Of a DNA stretch of 21,884 bases, positions 15,018 to 21,548 are shown in pieces. The stretch comes from Spirochaeta sp. (lineage in GTDB: Bacteria > Spirochaetota > Spirochaetia > Spirochaetales_E > Spirochaetaceae_B). Every line of letters begins with the position of its first letter. The stretch's first letter is position 1. Both the position numbers and the translations under genes were made by a program. The DNA is taken from assembly GCA_030590585.1 (NCBI GenBank), contig JAUUYD010000005.1:1-21884 (forward strand), given 5' to 3'. The notes beneath the pieces are model-generated. The model was not told the origin of the DNA and ran no database searches. It was given only the letters and a program-made list of their open reading frames with translations.

Positions 15018-16025
15018 TCATCGATTGGGTTCGATGATTACCTTCAACACACCGTCGGTGCCCTGTTCTATCATTTCCATACCGGAATCGAACTCGTCCA
15101 GGCCAAGCTTATGGGACACCAATCGGGACACGTCGATAGCGCCGGATTCCAGCATCCGCACGGCTTGTATGGAATTCCGAACCGATGTGAACGATGAGAG
15201 GATGGTGAGTCCTTTGCGGAATATCGGGAAAGCCGGAACGTCAAAGCGACCATTTTGAGGAGGGACGCCAAACAGCAGAACCTTTCCGCCTGGACGAACA
15301 TAGGAGAGGGCTCCGGCCATCAACGCCGGTACCCCTGTAGCGTCCACAACAACGTCGAAAGAATCCTCGGCGAGACTGTCGATAGACCCAGGAGCCCTTG
15401 TGGCACCACATGCCGTTGCGAGTTCCCTCCTTGCGGGATTCTTGTCCACTTGGATGATTTCCGAGGCACCCCGTTCCTGAATAGATTGGGACAGAAGGAT
15501 GCCGATAGGACCGGCACCTATGATAAGAACCTTATCTCCCATCCGGAACCCACAGCGCTCGACACCGTGGAGAACGCAGGAGAGAGGCTCTACAAAGGAT
15601 CCTGATATGAATGGCAGGGCACCGATGGAAAACACTGCTTTCTCTGGCGCGATAACGAACTGTGCCATCGCACCGGGCTCAAGGACGCCGACGGCTCTCC
15701 AGTTCTCACAGAAGTTCTGCCGATTTTCAAGACAGGCCGGACAATTGTCGCAGGCGATGTTCGGTTCCACGGCAACGCGGTCGCCGGTATGAAACCGGGT
15801 AACACCGGAGCCGATTTCAGTCACGACACCGGAAAACTCATGCCCCGGTATCACCGGATAGTTTCCGACATAATCCCCTCGGTAAATATGGATATCCGTT
15901 CCGCATATTCCCGATGCCTTCACCTCGATGAGGACTTCCCCGGGACCGGGAACAGGTTTCGGAACGTTCTGGATAACAACAGTCCCGGGCTCTTTGATGA
16001 TTGCTGCTTTCATAATATCACTCAT
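15018..16025 (-). CDS. Zinc-dependent medium-chain dehydrogenase (sorbitol/threonine dehydrogenase-like)
   Basis: A 335-residue MDR enzyme. Catalytic zinc ligands are Cys41 (GICGTDIH), His62-Glu63 (PGHEFSG) and Glu146 (FVEPLSC). The structural zinc site is complete with Cys92, Cys95, Cys98 and Cys106. The NAD-binding GAGPIG is at 170-175, with an acidic residue after beta-2 (QVDKNPARR) pointing to NAD. The closest named groups are L-iditol/sorbitol 2-dehydrogenase and threonine 3-dehydrogenase. Beside a polyol importer, the polyol dehydrogenase reading is favoured. The start overlaps the upstream permease stop (ATGA). It is the first of three dehydrogenases in the operon. Confidence 0.92.
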   Translation of the reverse strand: MSDIMKAAIIKEPGTVVIQNVPKPVPGPGEVLIEVKASGICGTDIHIYRGDYVGNYPVIPGHEFSGVVTEIGSGVTRFHTGDRVAVEPNIACDNCPACLENRQNFCENWRAVGVLEPGAMAQFVIAPEKAVFSIGALPFISGSFVEPLSCVLHGVERCGFRMGDKVLIIGAGPIGILLSQSIQERGASEIIQVDKNPARRELATACGATRAPGSIDSLAEDSFDVVVDATGVPALMAGALSYVRPGGKVLLFGVPPQNGRFDVPAFPIFRKGLTILSSFTSVRNSIQAVRMLESGAIDVSRLVSHKLGLDEFDSGMEMIEQGTDGVLKVIIEPNR

Positions 16026-16861
16026 CCTTTTACGGCTCCCATCGTCAGGCCCTTAACCAGGGATTTCTGGGTCATCCATCCCAGGATAACCGCAGGCAGA
16101 ATTGCTACGGTTGATGCGGCAGAGAGCTGGGCGACAAACATACCCTGCTGCTCCCGGAATCGCGCCATGTACACCGGCAGGGTCGCGCTGGTATTCCCTG
16201 TCAGGTTGAAGCCGAGGAAGAACTCATTCCAGATGAACACGGCCACCAGGAGACCTGAAGCAACGATGCCCGTCCGAACCAGAGGAATGGCGATATGGAT
16301 AAGTTGGTTGAATCGGGAGCAGCCGTCGATATCCGCAGCTTCCAGAATTTCCTCCGGCATGTCGGAAAAGAAGGAATGGAGCATCCATACTACTATTGGG
16401 ACATGGAAACCGATGTAGACGATCATTAACCCGTAAGGCGTTCCGATCAAATTCAGGCGCTGAAACCAAGTGTACAAAGGTATGATGACCGCCACCGGCG
16501 GGAGCAGAATTGTTGTGATGAACCATATATAAACTCGTTCTTTCGTGGCTTTGTTTCGAAATTGGCCGAATACGAGGACGAATGCTGCGGGTATGCCCAG
16601 AAGCAGGCTGACAGCAGTTCCAACGAACACCTGGATCATCGAGTTTTTGAGAAATCTTAACATGTTCCGGTCGCCCAGAACCTTTGCGAAAGTTTGTAAC
16701 GTCGGTTTGAAAAACAAGACGGGAGTTACCGCCTGGGCCTCTGTTTTAAACCCTGACATGAACATGTAGATGATTGGGAAAAAGTAGATGATGGCGATTC
16801 CGAAAACGATAATGGTGAGGGCCGCAGTCCGGAACTTGCGTTTGTAATTTATGTTATTCAT
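16022..16861 (-). CDS. ABC polyol/sugar transporter permease, MalG-type
   Basis: A 279-residue inner-membrane permease with six predicted helices. The EAA loop that contacts the ATPase is seen as EEILEAADIDGCSRFNQLIH then IAIPLVRTG. It starts with GGGGG upstream, overlapping the first permease's stop by 8 bases. With the MalF-type partner it forms the membrane channel for the solute-binding protein encoded at 17876-19249. Its length and the C-terminal KSLVKGLTMGAVKG match carbohydrate permeases of the CUT1 class. No ATPase gene lies in the window. Confidence 0.93.
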   Translation of the reverse strand: MNNINYKRKFRTAALTIIVFGIAIIYFFPIIYMFMSGFKTEAQAVTPVLFFKPTLQTFAKVLGDRNMLRFLKNSMIQVFVGTAVSLLLGIPAAFVLVFGQFRNKATKERVYIWFITTILLPPVAVIIPLYTWFQRLNLIGTPYGLMIVYIGFHVPIVVWMLHSFFSDMPEEILEAADIDGCSRFNQLIHIAIPLVRTGIVASGLLVAVFIWNEFFLGFNLTGNTSATLPVYMARFREQQGMFVAQLSAASTVAILPAVILGWMTQKSLVKGLTMGAVKG

Positions 16862-17756
16862 ACATAGCCCCCTGCTTCTTGATGGTTTTGTATAGCAGGT
16901 TCACCGTCACAAGAGTGAGGATGACGGTCATCGTTGCCAGGGCTCCGGCCCTTCCGACATTGGAAGCGTTGAATACCTGCATGTACACGGCATAGGGGAG
17001 GGTGTATGACCGGGTTCCCGGACCTCCGGCTGTGGTGACGAGGATGAGCCCGAACTCCTTGACGATGAAGATAAGCCCAAGCATCACAGCGACACGCATA
17101 TGGTTCTTGATAAGCGGCAGCTTGATGAGGAATGTTGACTGGAAGGCGTTAACCCCGTCAATCTTCATGCTGTCGATGAGCTGGTCGGGAATGCCTTGGA
17201 GCCCCGCGAGGATTACCAGAACGAAGAATGGCATCCATTGCCAGGAGAATAGGAACACGATCACTGGAATGGGATAGTAGCTGAGCAGGTCCACCGGAGC
17301 GAATCCCAAAAAATCCGCTATGACACCGTACCATCCGAATGTGGTGTTGAATATGGTTGTTTTCCAAATCACACCACTGGCGGTGGACATCACGAAGAAA
17401 GGCCCCAGGATCAGCGTACGGGCTATATTGATTCCCGGAAGCCGATGATCCAGAAGGAGTGAAAACATAAATCCGACAAAGGTGCAGATAATCAAGACGC
17501 TGCCTGTGATCAGAATAGTCTGCCACAGGATGCTGTAGAATTCCGGCAGATGCCGGATATCTTCAATCTTGAGAAAGTAGAAGTAATTCGCCAGGCCGGA
17601 GAATTTAACCTTCAGATCGGGTCGGGCTAGGTTCCACTTGAGGGTCGAGTAGACGATCGTCAAGAGGAACGGCACCTGCGTCATCACGACAACGACGACA
17701 ACGGCCGGCAGCAGGAACACCCAGTCTTTCTTTTTCTTAATCAACGTATCTCTCAT
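16854..17756 (-). CDS. ABC polyol/sugar transporter permease, MalF-type
   Basis: A 300-residue permease with six predicted membrane helices, beginning DWVFLLPAVVVVVVMTQVPF. A PAVVF-like middle gives VIVFLFSWQWMPFFVLV, followed by the EAA-type loop GLQGIPDQLIDSMKIDGVNA. It is the partner of the MalG-type permease directly downstream. The spacing of 119 nt after the solute-binding protein gene contains strong hairpins, which would lower permease expression relative to the binding protein, as is common in such operons. Confidence 0.93.
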   Translation of the reverse strand: MRDTLIKKKKDWVFLLPAVVVVVVMTQVPFLLTIVYSTLKWNLARPDLKVKFSGLANYFYFLKIEDIRHLPEFYSILWQTILITGSVLIICTFVGFMFSLLLDHRLPGINIARTLILGPFFVMSTASGVIWKTTIFNTTFGWYGVIADFLGFAPVDLLSYYPIPVIVFLFSWQWMPFFVLVILAGLQGIPDQLIDSMKIDGVNAFQSTFLIKLPLIKNHMRVAVMLGLIFIVKEFGLILVTTAGGPGTRSYTLPYAVYMQVFNASNVGRAGALATMTVILTLVTVNLLYKTIKKQGAMYE

Positions 17757-17810
17757 CTTTCCGACCGCTGTACAGTGCGTATCGGCAAAAAGGCTCAGTT
17801 CGGAAATAGG

Positions 17811-17871
17811 GCGCAGACCCGCCCGGCGGTGCCGGAGGGCCTGCGCGAAACATCATGGGGTGAAAGTCCCC
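17811..17871 (-). promoter_or_regulatory. Intra-operon hairpins between binding-protein and permease genes
   Basis: A GC-rich inverted repeat has outer arms GCGCAG (17811-17816) and CTGCGC (17841-17846), with further internal pairing. A second has GGGG (17857-17860) and CCCC (17868-17871) around 7 nt. In the minus-strand mRNA these fold directly after the binding-protein stop. No T-tract follows, so RNA-stability or attenuation roles are likelier than full termination. Confidence 0.5.
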
Positions 17872-17875
17872 GGAA

Positions 17876-19249
17876 TCAGCGGTACTCTCCGTCGATAGCA
17901 ACCTGGTTGAACAGGTCATTGGTCTTGCGGATCGCTTCATCAAGGGTAATCTTGCCCACCACATAGTCGGCAAGGTACTCAGTCATCTTTGTGCCCGCGT
18001 CGGCGAACTCAGGAATAGCGATGTACTGCAGACCCACGTAGGGAACGGGTTCGATGGTCGGCTTGGTGAAGTCGGTGGACTCGAGGGTCTTGAGGGTCAT
18101 CTCGGCATAAGGCGTAACAGCATAGGCCGGGAGGGCATACGTTGAGGAGCGGGACGCGGGAGGCGTGCTGGCGCCGGTGGGGTCCATTTCGATGGTCATG
18201 TTGATGAATTCTTTGGATGTGGCCCAGAGCATGAAGTCGAATACGGCGTTCTTGTTGGCTTCATCGCTCTCAGGGTTGATGCCCATGGCCCAGTTCCACA
18301 GCCATGCTGTGTTGGTTTTCATCTTCTGGTGCGGCGGCATCACGTAGCCCACCTTGCCAGCAATGGAGGATTCGGCGGATTCCAGCGGGGGTGCGATGGA
18401 CGTGGCGTCGTAGTAGATACCAGCTTTGCCTGACTGCATCAGGGCGATACATTCATTGTAAGTGTAGGAAAGGATGTCTGCCTGACCGGCTTCACGAAGG
18501 ATCTTCTTGTACATCTGCCAGGCACCCCTTTGCTCGGGGGTATCCACTGTGGCGTTCCAATCCATGTCGTAGAAGCGGCCGCCGAAGGCATTCACTATAG
18601 TGACGAAGGGAGCGCCGCTCATACCCCAGCCCGGGGCGCCGCGCATGGTCATGCCGACGATGCCGTTGGCGGGGTCATGAATGGCTTTGGCCAGTTCGTA
18701 AATCTCGTCCCAGGTGGGTTCGTCCGGCATGACGAGGCCCTTTGCTTCGAACAGTTCCATGTTGTACATGATGAAGGAACTCTCACCGTAGAAGGGCAGA
18801 GCGTAGGCATCACCGTCGAGGGACAGGGATCCAACCATGCCTTGAATGAGGTCGGCACGGTCATACCAGGCCAGTTTTTCTGCCGGCAGGGCGTCAAAAT
18901 AGGGCTCCAGGTTCTCGATCCAACCGTTACGGGCCCAGGTGTTGGCTTCGTAGGGACCGAAGTAGAACATGTCGTAAGTTGTACCGCCCGTTGAAGCTTC
19001 AGTGGTACGTCGTTGCCTCAGGTCGTTTTCCGGTAGTACGGCGATGTTCACTATTACGCCTTCAGCCGAATACTCGGTCCTGGCGATTTTCTCGAGGGCC
19101 TGGGACAGGGGATTGTTCGCTAAGGCAATGTTTATGGTGATTTCATCGGATGTTGCGCCACCCGAGGACCCGTTGGCAAAGGCCTGCATCCCAGTGATCA
19201 GGAAAATCAGGCAAAGTGTGGTTACGACTCTAAAAGAGAAATTCTTCAT
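17876..19249 (-). CDS. ABC polyol-type solute-binding protein (SmoE/MtlE-like)
   Basis: A 457-residue secreted binding protein. A signal peptide is visible (residues 1-25, ending AFA before NGSSGG) with no lipobox Cys. Motifs recall the sorbitol/mannitol binding proteins: ALANNPLSQALEKIA, VLPENDLRQRRTTEAS, YDMFYFGPYEANTWARNGW, YALPFYGESSFIMYNMELFE, PDEPTWDEI, GMTMRGAPGWGMSGAPF, YNECIALMQSGKAGIYYDAT and TAWLWNWAMGI. The agreement across the whole length makes a polyol ligand the best guess. It leads the operon with permeases and three dehydrogenases downstream. AGGAGG and AGAGGA sites precede the ATG. The leader (19250-19380) is AT-rich; no convincing promoter pair was found, which suits activator dependence. 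Confidence 0.92.
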   Translation of the reverse strand: MKNFSFRVVTTLCLIFLITGMQAFANGSSGGATSDEITINIALANNPLSQALEKIARTEYSAEGVIVNIAVLPENDLRQRRTTEASTGGTTYDMFYFGPYEANTWARNGWIENLEPYFDALPAEKLAWYDRADLIQGMVGSLSLDGDAYALPFYGESSFIMYNMELFEAKGLVMPDEPTWDEIYELAKAIHDPANGIVGMTMRGAPGWGMSGAPFVTIVNAFGGRFYDMDWNATVDTPEQRGAWQMYKKILREAGQADILSYTYNECIALMQSGKAGIYYDATSIAPPLESAESSIAGKVGYVMPPHQKMKTNTAWLWNWAMGINPESDEANKNAVFDFMLWATSKEFINMTIEMDPTGASTPPASRSSTYALPAYAVTPYAEMTLKTLESTDFTKPTIEPVPYVGLQYIAIPEFADAGTKMTEYLADYVVGKITLDEAIRKTNDLFNQVAIDGEYR

Positions 19250-19379
19250 ATTCCTCTTCCTCCTAATGGTTTTTTCCGAAGCCTATGCAACCTTGCGGTA
19301 ATCCGCCAGCTGTACTCCGGTCTTATTCAGGATACAGGTCCTTTTATTCACTTATTTACTAAAATAATACAATATTTTG

Positions 19380-19779
19380 TCATATATGCCTGTATTCAAT
19401 CCATAAGAGCATCGTGACTCCCATGATGCGCCGAGAGATGACCATCAGCAGTGCTGCTGCGAAACCCCATTTGTCGATACTCATGCCGAAAAGGGCGGGA
19501 ATCACTGATTGGAACAAGGTTATCACAGCCATCATGATGCCGAAGGCCTCTCCCTTACCGAATCGAGATTTCAGACAGGTGAGGATGAGGTTCTGATTAA
19601 TGATGAGGCCGGGCCTGGAAAATCGTGAGGCGATTAATGATCCGCGATGCCACCGGCGAAGATCAGTTCGGTAGCACTGGCCGCCCGATCCGCCGGCAGA
19701 TCGAAATGGTTTGTGAATATCGTGGGCAGGAAATTCAGAATCGCCAACAAACCCAAAGCCCTGTTTCGCCAGTTGGCCT
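19380..19779 (-). pseudogene. Decayed major facilitator superfamily transporter fragment
   Basis: Read on the minus strand, 19779 to about 19645 encodes RALGLLAILNFLPTIF, FDLPADRAASATELIFAGGI then ADH and a stop. A second frame continues GSLIASRFSRPGLIINQNLI, LKSRFGKGEAFGIMMAV, SVIPALFGMSIDKWGFAAAL and ends at TGA 19382-19380. Joined by one frameshift, the two recall MFS carriers (FLPTFLTEH.GLSAA.AS.ATGL.FAGGI.GSLIAGRLSDR and later GKAFGI...). Only the C-terminal part remains: a TAG stands right before the fragment at 19781-19779, and no upstream half follows. This relic explains most of the otherwise gene-free stretch 19250-19838. It lies directly upstream of the polyol operon and overlaps its leader. 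Confidence 0.65.
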
Positions 19780-19792
19780 ATTAAGTGTTGAC

Positions 19793-19826
19793 TTAGAATT
19801 ATATTGGTACAAATTGATATATACCA
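19793..19826 (+). promoter_or_regulatory. Candidate promoter/operator of the VapB relic module
   Basis: An imperfect inverted repeat with arms TGGTA (19805-19809) and TACCA (19822-19826) lies 12 nt upstream of the antitoxin ATG. TTAGAA (19793-19798) with GATATA (19816-19821), spacer 17, would be a modest promoter overlapping it. Confidence 0.35.
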
Positions 19827-19838
19827 CAGGGGTGAATT

Positions 19839-20069
19839 ATGGAATCAGCAGCAAAATTATTTCAGAATGGCCCCTCCCAGGCAGTTCGACTACCCAAGGA
19901 ATATCGATTTAAGGGAAATGAAGAAAAAATCAGCCAAAAGGGCAACAAGGTTATCCTTGAAGCCATGGGGCAAGCAGCCTGGCCGAAAGGTTTTTGGGAT
20001 GATTTTGTCGAGGATCCTGATTTTCAAACACCCGAAGCACTGCCTTCAAAGCTATTCTGTTTGGATTAA
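19839..20069 (+). CDS. vapB: VapB-type antitoxin (AbrB/MazE-like N-terminus)
   Basis: A 76-residue antitoxin. The N-terminal swapped-hairpin signature is clear: AKLFQNGPSQAVRLPKEYRF, where family members have the AKLF.NGRSQAVRLP.E.RF pattern. The C-terminal AAWPKGFWDDFVEDPDF is toxin-binding in relatives. GGGGTG precedes the ATG. It looks intact, yet its toxin partner downstream has an internal deletion. It might now act alone as a DNA-binding protein or protect against another VapC. Confidence 0.85.
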   Translation: MESAAKLFQNGPSQAVRLPKEYRFKGNEEKISQKGNKVILEAMGQAAWPKGFWDDFVEDPDFQTPEALPSKLFCLD

Positions 20070-20080
20070 CAGGAGGAATT

Positions 20081-20281
20081 ATGTACCTGCTGGATACAAA
20101 TATCATCAGTTATTGGATGCGGGGCGATAGAACGGTAATCGACCGGATAAAAACCCTTTCCCCTTCGGATTTATCAATATCAAGCATCGCCATAGCAAAC
20201 AAGTTGACAATTATTACTCATAATGTAAAAGAAATTAATAGAATTAATAAATTGAAAGTCGAGGATTGGGCTGTCGAATAG
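20081..20281 (+). pseudogene. vapC: VapC toxin with internal in-frame deletion
   Basis: This 66-codon frame joins a normal VapC N-terminus (MYLLDTNIISYWMRGD through LSPSDLSISSIAIAN) directly to a normal C-terminus (KLTIITHNVKEINRINKLKV then EDW). VapC proteins of this class are about 130 residues, so roughly 65 residues are gone, including the second and third acidic residues of the nuclease site. The first catalytic Asp (DTN) remains. The reading frame and the strong AGGAGG ribosome site are intact, so a small inactive peptide may still be made. Toxicity is not expected. Confidence 0.8.
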
Positions 20282-20370
20282 AGTACAAGTGATGATATTT
20301 TTTAGTATTCACCAGGATCATCCTCTTCCTCCACAGCACATCAAGAATTAACGGAAGTCCTGACTTCTGA

Positions 20371-20781
20371 TTATAGGAAAACGTTTGTAATTATCTCTTT
20401 CCTTTCCGTACGATAAATGTAGTAATCCGAATCGATTGTCACTATCTTTCTGACATCCAGTCTTTCAGCCAGAACAACAAGTGATGAATCGGCAAGATCC
20501 ATTGGTACATTCGAGTATGTTTGTGTCAGTTCGATAATTCGATGAAGTTCAAGCGGCTCAATATCAACGATTCTCAAGCCTCCTCTCTCACACCATTTGA
20601 GAAAATCTATTTGAGCTTCGACAGAAAAATCGAGCATGTGGCTTACTTCTGTAATGACTGGCCACGATGTTACCAGGCGATCGGTGTTGGTACGGAGATA
20701 ATCGACAGCTTTCCCGTGGTATTTATCTCCCTTGTCGAATAACGCAATAATCGGACCGGCATCAATGAGAATGTTTTTCAT
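20371..20781 (-). CDS. PIN-domain ribonuclease toxin
   Basis: A 136-residue PIN domain of normal size. Acidic sites are seen in ILIDAGPIIALFDKGD, VITEVSHMLD, MDLADSSLVVLAERL and IVTIDSDYYIYR. This is the group of PIN toxins with D.GP..A..D..D.(Y/H) at the N-terminus. Its start lies inside the 3' end of the RHH antitoxin gene, overlapping by 20 bases in another frame, so translation is coupled. It should be an active metal-dependent RNase inhibited by the upstream protein. GAAGTC/GACTTC (20354-20367), 3 nt past its stop, is a tight inverted repeat without a T-tract. Confidence 0.87.
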   Translation of the reverse strand: MKNILIDAGPIIALFDKGDKYHGKAVDYLRTNTDRLVTSWPVITEVSHMLDFSVEAQIDFLKWCERGGLRIVDIEPLELHRIIELTQTYSNVPMDLADSSLVVLAERLDVRKIVTIDSDYYIYRTERKEIITNVFL

Positions 20782-21010
20782 ATAACTTGTTTTTCAGTCG
20801 TTCTTTATATGTTACGGACAAATCATCTGTATCACTTGAATGCCTTCCGAAGAACTCCTTCCCCAGCTCAAATGCCGATTTATCGGGCAGTCTCTTCCCG
20901 ATATACTCAGATAGAGCTGATTTAATGATTTCTGTCTTGGTTTTATGTTCCAGGACAGTCATTATCTCAAGTTGAGACTCGATTTCGTCTGGCAGTCTGA
21001 TTGTGACCAT
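20762..21010 (-). CDS. Ribbon-helix-helix antitoxin
   Basis: The open frame starts further up at 21067, but the conserved part begins at the internal ATG 21010: MVTIRLPDEIESQLEIMT then TKTEIIKSALSEYIGKR, a classic MetJ/Arc-type ribbon-helix-helix of 82 residues. AAGG stands upstream of that ATG. The upstream 19 codons would run through the promoter/operator, so I reject them. The C-terminal half (ELGKEFFGRHSSDTDDLS) probably binds the PIN toxin. It is an autorepressor by family knowledge. Confidence 0.86.
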   Translation of the reverse strand: MVTIRLPDEIESQLEIMTVLEHKTKTEIIKSALSEYIGKRLPDKSAFELGKEFFGRHSSDTDDLSVTYKERLKNKLYEKHSH

Positions 21011-21025
21011 ATTCAACCTTCGCCA

Positions 21026-21067
21026 TTGTGTCTTACGTATTGTAATACACAATAGCCGGGAAATCAA
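21026..21067 (-). promoter_or_regulatory. Promoter and palindromic operator of the RHH/PIN module
   Basis: On the minus strand, TTGATT (21067-21062) and TACAAT (21044-21039) are separated by 17 nt. A 27-bp imperfect palindrome at 21026-21052 has arms TTGTGT/ACACAA plus inner TTA/TAA. It covers the -10 and the probable start point, so RHH binding would shut the module off. Confidence 0.65.
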
Positions 21068-21165
21068 TTCAGTTCAGTCTTCCGGAATGTTTTATCGAAG
21101 ATTGGGCCGCCGGGTAGTACTTGATGATTCCTGCCGCTGATATTTTCAGTATTTACCAAGATCAT
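21064..21165 (-). pseudogene. ybjQ start fragment read into unrelated sequence
   Basis: The duplicated ybjQ segment brings the ribosome site, ATG and codons for MILVNTENISG. The frame then runs through unrelated sequence (RNHQVLPGGPIFDK and on) to TGA at 21066-21064, 33 codons in all. It is a truncated copy, not a functional ybjQ, though a short peptide could be translated. Confidence 0.55.
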
Positions 21166-21176
21166 CTTCTTCTCCC
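21134..21176. repeat. 43-bp dispersed repeat, copy B
   Basis: Same orientation and 42/43 identical to 9706-9748. It overlaps the last codons of the small membrane-protein gene and supplies its TGA stop. Confidence 0.9.
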
Positions 21177-21394
21177 TCATCAATCTCTTTTTTTCGCTTC
21201 AAAGCCGTTACCACCATCATAAACATGACGGGAACCAAAATCAGAAACACAATTCCCAGCATCCCCCATCTGAGGATTCCCGGAACATCTCCATCCTGAC
21301 CGAGTCCCCACAGTATCATTACGCCGTACCAACCGGTAACAATCAAAAACAAAGCGGTAATTACCCAGGTAATGATTTTCTTTTTCCTTTTCAT
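21146..21394 (-). CDS. Small two-helix membrane protein of unknown function
   Basis: The likely start is the ATG at 21394 (MKRKKKIITWV), which has GGAGG 7 nt upstream; an earlier ATG at 21418 lacks such a site. The 82-residue product has a basic N-terminus, one helix at about 7-26 (IITWVITALFLIVTGWYGVM), a short GQDGDVPG loop, a second helix at about 43-62 and a charged tail (KRKKEIDEGEEDD). It resembles short uncharacterised envelope proteins, and I cannot name the family. The final codons DLGKY and the stop come from the ybjQ-derived repeat, so the original C-terminus may have been different. Confidence 0.55.
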   Translation of the reverse strand: MKRKKKIITWVITALFLIVTGWYGVMILWGLGQDGDVPGILRWGMLGIVFLILVPVMFMMVVTALKRKKEIDEGEEDDLGKY

Positions 21395-21548
21395 AACCCA
21401 GCCTCCACTATTCAGCATTCTAACAGAAAAAACCGCCGGCCATTTACAGCCTTCTGTCTACCGAACCATTATACTTTCAGTAGTTTGCCAATTGTTCGAG
21501 ATTCATTTTCAACTTGCCCGCAGGCTCAAGGAAGGTTATTGTAAAAGC

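Noticed and set aside
19355..19383. ATGACA ... TAGTAA as a promoter for the polyol operon
   Set aside because: The -10 match is only three of six, and the AT-rich background gives many such matches; left uncalled.
19414..19596. Plus-strand open frame of 60 codons
   Set aside because: It is a shadow of the minus-strand MFS relic and shows no protein-like features or ribosome site.
21011..21067. 19-residue N-terminal extension of the RHH antitoxin
   Set aside because: It would be encoded across the promoter and operator, and the conserved RHH strand begins at the internal ATG 21010.
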